Shown here piece by piece: positions 25,007 to 36,537 of a stretch of DNA of 64,000 bases. The first letter of the stretch is position 1, and every line of letters begins with the position of its first letter. Both the position numbers and the translations under genes were made by a program. The notes beneath the pieces are model-generated. The model was not told the DNA's origin. It made no database searches and worked only from the letters and a program-made list of their open reading frames with translations. Source of the stretch: Alviniconcha marisindica (Eukaryota > Mollusca > Gastropoda > Provannidae); assembly GCA_018857735.1 (NCBI GenBank), contig JABMCL010001765.1, forward strand, positions 143,501 to 207,500, read 5' to 3'.

Positions 25007-25140
25007 GCGAGATCAAAAGAGGGAGGTGGTGCTGGACCCTCAAGTTAGCCTAGAAGAGATCAAGTGCAGGGAGGTGGAGCTGGACCCTCAAGTTAGCCCA
25101 GAAGAAATCAAGAGCAGGGAGGTGGAGCTGGGCTCAGAAA
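25007..25140. repeat. 48-bp minisatellite, about 3 copies
   Basis: Unit built around AGAGCAGGGAGGTGGAGCTG and GACCCTCAAGTTAGCC. The period is a multiple of 3, giving a spurious repeat ORF. Confidence 0.85.
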
Positions 25141-25311
25141 GTTGGACTTCTTTTGCTTCGGTTGTTTCTCAACAGCGGTGCTACGGACATTGTCTTTGTG
25201 ACTCTGCTCCGCGCAGCAGTTGAAACAGCAAATGCTACGCAATGGCGAGGGGACACTGCCTTAACATTTTTGTTGTTCTGGCGGCGGTTCACGGCATCCT
25301 CGGTCTTCCGC

Positions 25312-25408
25312 TAGTTGGTTGGTTGCCTAAGTGTTGCTTTACGTCCACAGAAACCGTTGGTTTATTAGGGACGTCCACCTCGACTTTCACATAGCTCCTG
25401 AGCTCTGG
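25312..25408 (-). mobile_element. SINE family B, short form with 10-bp target-site duplication
   Basis: GGTCTTCCGC is present at 25302-25311 and 25409-25418. The insert is 97 bp: head AGCTCAGGAGCTATGTGAAA, core CCCTAATAAACC, tail TGTGGACGTAAAGCAACAC and then CAAC repeats. It lacks the second half present in the 167-189-bp copies. Confidence 0.8.
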
Positions 25409-26302
25409 GGTCTTCCGCAAAGCCCGTCCATTTTAAACAGACAGGCTTTGGTCTTCCGGGTTGGAGCACTCTTTCTTCCCCTTCCCCTCCCAGTCCCTAA
25501 TAAGCAACCTAGCTTCTGTGGACGTTAAGCAAAATGTTTACTTACGAATACAAACACTTAATTAGGTCAACAAATGACACGCCATGTAGAGTCTACTAAC
25601 TAGGGTAAATAGTTCATATACGAACACAAACACTGTACTAGGTCAAGAATGACACACCAAGTGGTGTGTGAATGGCCTACTGAAGTCGACAGTTTAGGCA
25701 CGAACACAAACACTCAACTAGGTCAGAAATGACATACCACGTAGGTGTAGGGTATTATCACCCTGTGGCAGAAGTACAACGGGGTGAAAGCGCTAGGAAG
25801 TTGTAGACTAAAGTGGTCGGCGTTGATAACACATAGGGTGTCTGCGGCTATTGTTCGTGATGCCAAAGGTGTACATGCAATCACGCTTACGTGACACATA
25901 ATTGCAAGTTATGTTGGTGTTAGGATACCTGGTCAACATGGCCTACATTTTCTGAGGTGTTAACTTCGTGAACACTTGGCGCTAGTGTTTGACACTACAG
26001 AAACAACAGACTAAGCAGATAATAACAGTGGTCGTTTCTACAGTGCGTATCACACCGATACGGGTGAGCACACCGCACTTCACGCGATCAACAAAATGTA
26101 TACAAGAAACCTCAAAATAATATATAAACACAACGTTGTATTCCTCGCCCAGCACACACACACACATACACGGGCGCGCACACAAAGAACGTAACGGGGA
26201 TGAGAGAAGAGGGCACACACAGAGGGGGAACAAAAGAAAGAAAACAAAAATAATGGTTAAAAAAAAAGGGGGGGGGGGAGAGAGAGAGAAGAAAAAAGAC
26301 GA

Positions 26303-26367
26303 GTAAGTAAGTAAGTAAGTAAACTTGGTGTTTTATGCCCAATCAACCAGTGCGGTTATATCTGGGC
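26303..26367 (+). mobile_element. Family C mini-retroposon, 65-bp insert with 15-bp flanking repeats
   Basis: The repeat GAAGAAAAAAGACGA occurs at 26288-26302 and 26368-26382. The insert is (GTAA)n followed by ACTTGGTGTTTTATGCCCAA and TGCGGTTATATCTGGGC. Part of the 15-bp match may be element sequence. Confidence 0.8.
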
Positions 26368-26534
26368 GAAGAAAAAAGACGAAAGCACAGAGATGAGGAA
26401 CTATCATAGTTTTAATTTGTTGTTTTAGCCTTCTATGGCATGTTCGGTCGCAGAAACTTAGTTCGAGAAAGACACGGGACAAACCGACCGCCATGGAAGA
26501 ATGTCTATAGAGCAATTTAGTTTTCAGGAGTTGA

Positions 26535-26715
26535 ACCCTGCAGTGAGACCTTGACCTAGAAGCAGAAGATAATCCGATATTTGCGCGTGACACACCGGCC
26601 GCTCCTGATGGTGCACCATCAAACCAAATTTGGCTGTAAAAGGCTATGTGGTTTTGAAGATTATGATCGGGTAAAAGCTCGGGAAGACAGACAAGGTGAT
26701 TCCATGTAATATATA
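26535..26715 (+). repeat. Single diverged copy of the 17.7-kb repeat family
   Basis: It contains GACCTTGACCTAGAAGCAG, GGTGCACCATCAAACCAAAT, TTTGAAGAT and GACAGACAAGGTGATTCC, in the same order as the units at 17.7-18.6 kb. Confidence 0.7.
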
Positions 26716-27773
26716 TATATAACTCATAAAAATCAAAGAAGAACAACAATTTGGCATAAAAGTTCCCAAATTTTCGGCTGACGCCTTCCTCGGGGTTTAT
26801 TCTTAACAACTGAACGAGGGTAAAAACACAGTTCACACAACGATTCTAAAATATCAGGTGACTAAAACTCGAAAATAAAAAAATAGAAACTCACGACTAT
26901 ATACATATATATATATATCCCGCCCCTCACCCCAAAAACAATGAAAACGCCATTACCGGGAGGGCACGGGGAGGGATTACACACGCCCGTCCAGTAATCA
27001 ATTAAAACGACAACTGACCTGAAACGTACAGACAACACCCAAAACCATCTTTGAAATCCCTTGCACTGCGGCGTGTTTGACACTGCCGCCGTTTGAAGCG
27101 GCGGTCCCCACGCAAGTCCGACCGGCTCCGACCCCCAACAACAACTCGTTCCGAAGCCAGTGTCCACTGGTAGCAACACTCAACAGCGGCGGACCACGAG
27201 AAGTTTAGTTAGACTTTCACACGGCTCCCCCCCCCCCCCCCCCCCCCCCACCGACCCCCGACCCACTGGCTGAGTACACTTTACTACAGCTTGAGAGGTT
27301 ACGGCAGCGACGGCTACAGCAACAGGTGGACGGGACGTTTGACTGCAGGGCGGGGAGGGTCACGGGTTATCCGAGTAATGGAGCATCGCCGCAGGCATGG
27401 TATCCGTCATCTTTCATCTACCTACCTATCTACCCACCTGGTCAGCTGCCACACGCCTGACGGGAGGGGGGTGGGAGGGGAGGGAGGGGTTCACGATGAA
27501 AAGGAGTTTGCTACGATTACTCTGTGTCACATGTGACGTGTTCTCCTTTTTATGGTTTTTATTTTTTATGTTCAGCACGCGGGGCTTAATTGGCATTTAC
27601 AAGGTATGCAGATCACAATCTGAGCTGCTTTGTATTTATAAAGCCTTCCGGCCGATTGCAAGTTCACGCTCCTGTCTTCTCACTGTCCATCGCAGTTGAG
27701 TGTCGTACGTTCTTCTTCTTTTTCCCCCCAGCTGAATGAAAAACGAGATTTAAATACACGTATAATATTATAC

Positions 27774-27874
<101 letters not shown>

Positions 27875-28015
27875 TTTTTTCTTCCCCCCCCCCCCCCCTC
27901 TCTCTTTAATCACTCTATCGTCAAGTCTGGGAAAAGAGGGGAAGAAAACCTCTTCCTCGCTTTTCCCAAACTCTCCTACACTCATTCAGTAAAACGACAC
28001 CGATACACCATCACT

Positions 28016-28037
28016 GCGCGCGCGCGCGCGCGCGCGC

Positions 28038-28110
<73 letters not shown>
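28016..28110. repeat. (CG)n(GT)n(GA)n compound microsatellite
   Basis: About 10 CG units run into about 30 GT units, forming roughly 80 bp of alternating purine-pyrimidine DNA. Confidence 0.97.
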
Positions 28111-28299
28111 TCATAGTAAGTAATTCCCTATAAGTAGTATAACACCTATGCAAGAATAACATTCATTTCCTTGACGAAGCAATCATTTCACGTCCGATCG
28201 CCAACGTCGATAAACGCCCCAGTCAAGAGAAGGTCCCATTCCGGCAGTCGAACAGAACGATATAATTAATGGTTCGTAACGAAAGGCAAGACAGGCAAG

Positions 28300-28800
28300 G
28301 GTTGGGAACAGAAGAAGCAGGTTGGGAATAGAAAGAACAATTGCAATCAGGAATTATTATTTTTTAAGAAAAAGAAAGAAAGAAAGAAAAAAAACACGAG
28401 AAAAACAAACAAACAAACAAACGGAAAAAGGCTTTTTACTATTTTAGCGTGGCTAACGGCAGGTGCTTCAGCAGGCCATTCCACGCCCCGGTTCTCTCGC
28501 TTTGTGCTCGGACACAGAAGGAGCAGGTTGGGAACAGGAGGAACAAGTGCAATCAGGAAAGAAGTTTAAAAAAAGGAAAAAGGCTTTTTAGCGTGGCTAA
28601 CGGCACGAGCTTCAGCAGGCCATTCCACGCCCCGGTGCTCTCGCTTTGTGCTCGGACACAGAAGGGGCAGGTTGGGAACAGGAGGAACAAGTGCAATCAG
28701 GAAAGAAGTTAAAAAAAGGAAAAAGGCTTTTTAGCGTGGCTAACGGCACGAGCTTCAGCAGGCCATTCCACGCCCCGGTGCTCTCGTTTTGTGCTCGGAC
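28300..28800. repeat. ~143-bp tandem repeat, 3 copies plus a partial
   Basis: Units start at GCGTGGCTAACGGCA near 28447, 28591 and 28734. They share CAGCAGGCCATTCCACGCCC and AACAAGTGCAATCAGGAAAG. A partial diverged unit lies at 28300-28360. Confidence 0.9.
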
Positions 28801-29132
28801 ACCGGCTGTTTGTGCAGCGCACCGCACGTCGGCCAGCCTGTTTATTCCGCTCGCCCTCTTCTTGCCTCCTTCCATGAGTCATAACATGATGTCCACGTCG
28901 AACCTCGCCTCCGGGCGAAACCTTCCACGCACAGGCGAAGGGAGAGAACCTGTAGCTGTGCTCCGTGAAGTTCATGTTGACAAGGAATAGGGTTCATTAA
29001 TCGGCCTGTTGTGTGTGTGATTTAAAAAAATAAAAAAATAAAAAATAAATATATATAAAAGGGGGTACTGATGACTTCTGTTACCACCGTCTCCGTCGAG
29101 GTACTGGTAGGGACCGAAATCCCACGATTTGT

Positions 29133-29138
<6 letters not shown>

Positions 29139-29225
<87 letters not shown>
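29139..29225. repeat. (GT)n(GA)n compound microsatellite
   Basis: GT repeats followed directly by GA repeats. Confidence 0.95.
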
Positions 29226-29228
<3 letters not shown>

Positions 29229-30435
29229 GGGGTAGGGGGGGACATCTGGAACGTTACTCTCATTGTTACCACCAGAATGGTAATTTGAACTACATGAAGA
29301 TGCGACAACCAGCCATTTAATGGTTTACTGAGAGTGCGTGTGTGTGTGGGGTGGGGGGGGTGGGGTACACACATCGACTGCCGGCCGGCCTGCACCACCA
29401 CCCCCCCACCCCCCACTCCCTTTCCTTGGTTACTAACATCATAGCCAGTCCAAGCTCCCCCGCACTGATGGAAAACGGACTCCCATCCGTCTATTTTTGA
29501 GGCTGTGGCGTCATCACTGTGGCAGAGACGTGAGAGGTGTAGGCCGGCTGCCGATGCAAACTGAAATTTCGGCACGGACTTACACTGGGTGTCCATTACT
29601 TGAAGTGCGGGCGTATCCCCCCTTTACCTGTGCTGTCGCCTCTTGCACCAACCAAGCTGAGCCAACGGTTGCACGACATATATTCCCAAACGGTAAGCTA
29701 ACTGCAGATTGAGCAATAATGTGAAGCCTCACAACAGCGCTTGGGGTTAACTTGAGAAAATTATATTCCATGTACTCTACCAACAGTGCGAAGTGAACCC
29801 ATGCCCACAGTCAAAGCTTACACAAAGTTACAATGAATTATGCAAAACGGAATCCCTGTACAAAGACCAGGGCATATGTCTGGGAAAATGAAACTATAAT
29901 CAGACAAAAAAAATTCTTAAATATTCACTGGAGGGGTTGATTCACCATATATTTAGCTTAATTACGACAGTACTTAACTAGTACTTATAAGTACTCTTTT
30001 ACATTACATTACGAAGTTTCTATTTTACTGTTAGTGTTCGGCCGCTCGTGGCTACATTAGGAGTAAAAGTAGCTGGGGGGAGGAGGGGGGGGGGGAGGTA
30101 GGGAGGAGGGGGAGGGGAGAACCACAAGCTGACCACATTGAATATGATCCTGTTAGGGACATACCTGCGTTTCGCATGTGCATAGAGGGGATTTGGGCGA
30201 CTCCAGATCACGAGGGAAAAACCGTTCCACAACGACACGCACGAAAACCCTGACCGAGTCCCGTCACGAATGATTGGGTCAGAAATCCGTGTCCAGTCAC
30301 GGCCCCTAAACGCGGCACACACGACTGAACACCGGGGACACCGATCACACAACTGGTACAACGTTTGCTCCACATGGCTTCCGCGCGGCTGCCAACGAGC
30401 AATGCATATACCGTCGCATGGATACACACATAAAG

Positions 30436-30563
<128 letters not shown>

Positions 30564-31879
30564 GACAGAGACACAGAGAGAGACAGAGACGCCCAGAATG
30601 AACTGGCCGCATCCTTTGCTTAACTCCTGACACCATCCTTTCTTTTTTCATTCTGGTTTCTTTTTCCTTTCTTCCCGTTAAAAAACAAACAAAATTATTT
30701 TAATTAAAAAGTTTACTCCTCCCCTCAACGCTAATAAAATTGGAACTCGACTGGGTGGTGGTGGGGTTATGCGGGAAATAGTACGCAGACGGGCAGCACT
30801 AGAACTGGGGAATGGGGGGGGGGGGGGGGGGGAGTAACTTACACAACATACCTATCTTCTGTTCAGTTCCTACTGCTACAAATGCTTTCAGCATTTTTTA
30901 CAGAGCGAATTTCACCACGTGCTTCAACCTTGCGGACTACCATCAAAAGTTCTACCCGTCGGCCTACACCTTCAAGTTTCACAGCCTTGAACAGCTAGCT
31001 GCGGTCTCCTCGCTTACTGAAATTCTGCCTTTGCCACCGCCTGGAAAACCCGCCAGGTGCGCATACAAAAGGCGACCGTGGGCTTTAGGTTCCATTCATC
31101 GAGACTCCGAAGTCTGGAAGGACAGCTTATACTTACAGCAACCCACACACAAAAAAGGCGCACACACAGGCATGCTTACTAATCCTAGTAAACCGGCAAG
31201 ACACTCGTGTGACTCACTTTGTTGGCTGGCTGCGGCGTTTATTTTACGACCCCCCCCCCCCCCCCCCCCCCCATATCCAACTGCAATGATGCGTTAATAG
31301 GGGGGTCGGGGGGTGGGGGGAGGACCGGCTGAGGCGAAGAACGCTCAGTTTTTGAAGAGATGAAGAGATTTGCTGGGTTTTCTTTTCAGGAATTAAAGAA
31401 ATATATTAAACATACAATTAACTGAAACAAACACAGAAACGATTACACACACGAACACGTACAAACCGCAAAGAACAGAAGCGAAAAAGAGAAACAACGG
31501 AACAGAAGAAGAATACTAACAGAAGTTCAGAACGGGTGAGCGTTCTCAATTTTAATGCAAAATTACGCAACGCATGACAATAATTTCACACTCCACTGCC
31601 TGCATTGCCGTGGAGGACTTTAAATTTGAGCGGATGACTTTTTCTTAATTGTGAAAACAACAACAGAATATCATCTTTCCCTTTACATGGGGTCGGTGGG
31701 TGGGATTAAGGACTGCCATCAGCTATTAAACAGAAACACATTTCTTCATTTTCACAAGTTCCTGGTTTCGGACTGACAGGAACAAACTCAAACCTGCCTT
31801 TAAGTTATAGGAAAAACAAGCGCTTGGTCCCTACCTGTATTATAGTGTCCTGTTCACAGCATCTCTCTTAACGGGGGAG

Positions 31880-31887
31880 GGAGAGGG

Positions 31888-31927
<40 letters not shown>

Positions 31928-32222
31928 GAGACAGAGACAGAGACAGAGACAGAGACAGACAGAGATTTAGCTGACTGGCAGAAGGTGCACGCTGGCAGAC
32001 TGGCATTACTGAACCTCAGGGTCACACAGGCTCTGTATGTCAATCTTGTGCGCTGTAGTGGAGAGAAGAGAGAGAGAGGGAGACAGACAGACAGAAACAG
32101 AGAGAGACTGAGACACAGAGAGACTTAGCTGACTGGCAAAAAGTGCACGTTGCAAGACTGGCATTACTGTACCTCAGGGTTACACAGGCTCCACATCAGT
32201 ACGTCTATTCTGTGCGCTGTAG

Positions 32223-32314
<92 letters not shown>

Positions 32315-32323
32315 GACAGAGAC

Positions 32324-32358
<35 letters not shown>

Positions 32359-32478
32359 GTCAGAGAAGACAGACAGAGACAGATTTTGCTGACTGGCAAA
32401 AAGTGCACGCTGCAAGACTGGCATGAACCTCAGGGTCACACAGGCTCTACATGTCAATCCTGTGCGCTGTAGTGGTGG
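31880..32478. repeat. Tandem array of ~105-bp unit joined to (GA)n/(GACA)n, 3 copies
   Basis: The unique part (TTAGCTGACTGGCA, AGACTGGCAT, CCTCAGGGTCACACAGGCTC, TGTGCGCTGTAGTGG) recurs near 31967, 32127 and 32387. Each copy is followed or preceded by GA/GACA tracts of very different length. Confidence 0.9.
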
Positions 32479-32479
32479 T

Positions 32480-33465
32480 TCGCAATGCCAGCGGTAGACC
32501 TCGACGAAAATACACTTAAATGTTCGTACGATATCAAACTAAAAGCCCCTGCCGCCTCAAACTCTACGCATATCTTACGAAGAATTCCTGAACCCCTTCA
32601 CCCCCCCCCCCCCCCCCCCCCCCCAACCACCGATCAAACGCTTCCCGCTTTTCTTGTTCTACTGAAAGAAAGAATAAAGAGGACGAAACTAGGACACACA
32701 GAAATTCATGGGTGCAGAACCGAAGAACGTCGAACACGAAACGATATGCCTACAATAGTAACACATCATTTGCTAGCCACAGAGTGTGGTTATTTGAGAA
32801 AGTGACCTTGATGGGGTTTATACCTGTACAATTGTATCTTAATCGCAGTTACCGTAGACGTTCCCTCGGGTGACCCTGTGTGGCTGATTACTCGGATCTC
32901 TTCTATGCTGAGCAACGTTAGTCAATTCCGCCAACTGAATGGGGTACCAAAACTCTGACGGGTGGGGGAGGGGGGGATCTGCCGGACAAATTTAAAGCAA
33001 TATATACACTTCAGAGTAAACTGGACCTTTCTTTTTTTTCCCTTCCTTTTCGTAAAAAAACTGAAAGGTCAAATACCGGGCATCTTGGGCCGCCGAGTGT
33101 AGTTTCTGCGTCCGTGAATCTGACCTTCGACCTGTGGTACGTGACGCAAAACTGCAAGTTCAAAGGCAGACCGCAGCTAGACATCTACATTCGCCTATCA
33201 CTGCAGATCTAGCGATGCCAACTCAATCCCCATGACGAAATAAATGGGGGGGGGGGGGGGGGGGGGGGAAGAGAAGAAAAAGTCGCTGGCCTAAATTATC
33301 ATGCTTTCAGACTTCCTCTCGACAATTACGGGCGAGGGAAAGTATTCCTCGTCTCCGTCATTATTTGTGCTTGTGTCTCATCGATTCCTTCACTGCTGCC
33401 GGCCTGCCCGCCGCACGTCTCAACCATAGACACAGAATAGTATTCTGTGGATATTCCGACTGTGT

Positions 33466-33508
<43 letters not shown>

Positions 33509-34401
33509 CGCGCGCGGTGTTCGTGCGTGTGACCGGCTCAGCTCAACCATGGGATTTTCCTGTATGCCATAAACATTTATGTGCGCTGATGATGGTGACT
33601 TACTAACCTCTTTGGGTGCTCTTGAGCTAGTTACGGTCACAGCGGCGTCAAACAGTTCGTCCATTCGATCAAACGGTTATCGCTTTAGCAGTCGAACTAA
33701 CGATAAGAATGTATGCAACTCGATACAGTTGCAATACAATTGGAGTTCCACTGTGATTTTCTTGGCATACACGCGCGAGAGAGAGTTGCGAAGACTATGA
33801 AACTATCAACAAGGATGAGCGTATTCTATTACAGTTGAAGCGATCCAGTCTTGAATCCATATCGACACTTGGATCCACGTAGCCTTGGATAGATCTGTCG
33901 ACCCTTGGATCCATGGACCCTTGCATCTATCGACAAAGCCTTTTCCGTCGGCTTGGCGCTGGCTACTTCGTAACGTTTTTTGTCTGCTAATGGTTTTTTC
34001 CCCTTCTTTTCTTTCTTTCGTTTTTCCTCTCTCCTTCTCCTTTTTACGTGGAGTCGGATGTGTTCAAAAGAAAATGTATACGTACATAAACCTGCTTACT
34101 TGATTCGACTCAAAGGGACATCAAGCCCAATCGGTGTCGCCAGTCCCGTATCAAGTGAGAGGCGACAAAAATAGATTTATGCATACCCTCTCAAAGTTCT
34201 CAAACTTTCGATTTTAGTGCTTAATTCCACGCGGACGGACATTGCTTTGCCCGGTCCGTTCGTCTGTTCTGCCAGTTTCGTGTAATAATGATAATGATAA
34301 TAATAATAATATACATTATTATGTGCTATTTCTCCAAATTGTAGCACATTGCCTATTACAAAGAACAAAACACAGTCAAAACAAACTTCCGCGAGCACGC
34401 G

Positions 34402-34442
<41 letters not shown>

Positions 34443-35750
34443 CAATTTCGTATCAAGTGAAAGACGGCAAAAACAACAAATGGTGCAGACTCAAACTTTT
34501 CAGCTGTTTGACTTGAATTGATTTTCCCCCTTTAATTTTATTATTATTATTTTATCGAGTTCAGTGCTATTATGCCAAGCCGGTTTGTATTCTTGAAAGC
34601 CATAGCCGTCTCTTTCACTAAGTTTCCGGGTCTTTGGTAGCACCAGCCGGATACGCGCAGGCAGTCGTGCAACAGGCCAGATTTTCAAGCACACAGTTCT
34701 TCCTGCTCAGGTCTGCTGTCATAAACTGAGTGTCAGGGCAAATCTTCACCAGCTGTGGCTTCTGGGCACAGGCTGCGACCTTGCCCTTACTGAGTTTAAG
34801 ACCCCCACCCCCCCCCCTCCCCCCCACCCACCCATCCCGTGCCCTCTTCGCCCCTCTCCCCTGGAGCTATTATAAAGCATGGTTGCTGCCCCAGGAAATG
34901 TCGGGACCATTAGACAGACACCGGCAACACGGTGAACTTGCGCCCACAGGAGACACGAAAACCAACTGAGGTACGGCTCCCGCGACTGGTTTTAATTAGC
35001 AAACAGACGTCCCTCCCCTCAAAAAAAGGAGTAGAACTTGGGACGAAGGTAATATATAGGACCAAGTCAGAAGATCCTTCTTTAGTCTTAACCTCCGTTT
35101 GCAATGCGGGTGTGCTAGGGGAAACATTTACAAACATGTAAAAGCAATCATCATCACCATTTAACGATTTTTTGTTTATACTCGGTCTACTTGCTACAGC
35201 TTAACAACTGGTATGAAGCAACCGGGCACCATTCCTCCACACTGAACCTCTCTCTCTCTCCATTACTTGTTAGTCTGTTTTGCCTTCTCCTCATTTTACA
35301 TAAATCTACTGTGTATCTGAATATGAATATTCTTCTTCTTTTTCTTCGTTCTTTTTTTTTTCTTTCTCTTTTCTCCTCTCTCTCTCTGAATTTTTTTACT
35401 TTCCATTTAGTTTAAGGTGTACTACTGTTTGCTTCTGCTCCCCCCCCCCACCCCCCAATTCGCTGTGAGTGGTGTGACCTGAACATGCATCTGGCTGTCA
35501 GTGTGCAATATTTTTTAATTAAAAAAACTTTTGGGACTTATACTAAGTTTTAGTTTATGTATTCAATCCTTTCTCTTTCTTGTAATTAAGAAAATATATT
35601 CATTGCCCATAGCTTAGCAAAGTCTAGTTGTTAGACATGTTTTAAGCTTCTTCTTCTTTTCCCTGCTTCTTTTCCATAAACTTATGAACTAATAATGTAA
35701 CAACCAGTCCAGTTTTGACTTATACCTGAGTTTTGGTGATTCTGATATAT

Positions 35751-35781
<31 letters not shown>

Positions 35782-36500
35782 AGTATCAGTAGAATTAGTC
35801 CCTCATGGGCAAGGGCTGGATGTAAGAAGACCCTGTGTCTACTCCACTACCCTTGTAAAATAAAGTTTATTCATTCATTCATCCTCTCTCTTTCTCTCTG
35901 GCGTGTGTGTGTGTTAGTGTTAGAAAGTCAAAGAGAGTGTGCACACATGTGCACCTGTGTCTGTGTGTGGAAGCACGCACACAGGCCTATATAAGTCCGT
36001 TAATTTTTTCATTAACCGTCAACTGTTTAAGCTTAAAGTGTCAAATTAAACAAATCTATTACATAAAAAAGGGCCTCTAGCCAAATGCAAAGGGCAACCC
36101 CGTCCCAGTCAAACCCTGCTAGCTGTGCATACTGAACAGCAGGATAAACTGAACAACAATAGTAGTGAATGATGTAATGAGGGCACACACATGCATACAC
36201 TCACAGTCACACGCAAACTGAGAGATGGCTGAACAAAGGGATCCTGCTAGGGAAATGACTGGAAAGGTCCCCCACAACTGTTTTGATTTAAAATAAATTA
36301 ATAATCTAACAATAAAATAAAATAAAAACTCAAGAAGAAATAGTCTCATCAACTGTGCCGCTATATATACTAATGCACAATAAAACATACAGAGCTTTGT
36401 CTGGTGGCAGACAGACCCCAGCCTGTTGCCAGGGACAAAGGCAAGCATGCAGGGTCACACCCTCCAGATGTTTCACACAAACTGAGGCGCACACTATGTC
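32480..36500. other. No firm gene; low-complexity region
   Basis: C/G homopolymers lie at about 32600-32624 and 33246-33268, (TG)n(CG)n at 33462-33517 and (CA)n at 34405-34441. An open minus-strand frame at 34618-34790 is Cys-rich but has no splice support. The MICAL distal exon candidate at 33608 is listed separately. Confidence 0.5.
33608..33664 (-). CDS. Candidate distal start exon of MICAL
   Basis: ATG at 33664 followed by 19 codons (MDELFDAAVTVTSSRAPKE) and the donor GTTAGT. It ends in phase 0, which fits the phase-0 acceptor at 20352. No protein homology supports it; insect Mical also has a long variable N-terminus. It could equally be the first exon of another gene or a chance ORF. 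Confidence 0.3.
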
Positions 36501-36537
36501 TGCACAGTGCCAGAGATATATAATCCTCCTGCTGTGC

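Larger units (their letters stand above)
24585..25760. repeat. ~80-bp tandem array interrupted by a ~680-bp composite insertion
   Basis: Units with GGTACGAACACAAACACTCAA, TAGGTCAAGAATGACACACCA and TGAATGGTTTACTGA lie at 24585-24850 and resume at about 25545-25760. Between them lie a family C mini-retroposon, a 48-bp repeat (25007-25140) and a family B SINE (25312-25408). Confidence 0.75.

Noticed and set aside
34618..34827. Cys-rich minus-strand ORF as a possible exon
   Set aside because: No acceptor or donor fits; upstream is a G-rich low-complexity run and no family is recognised.
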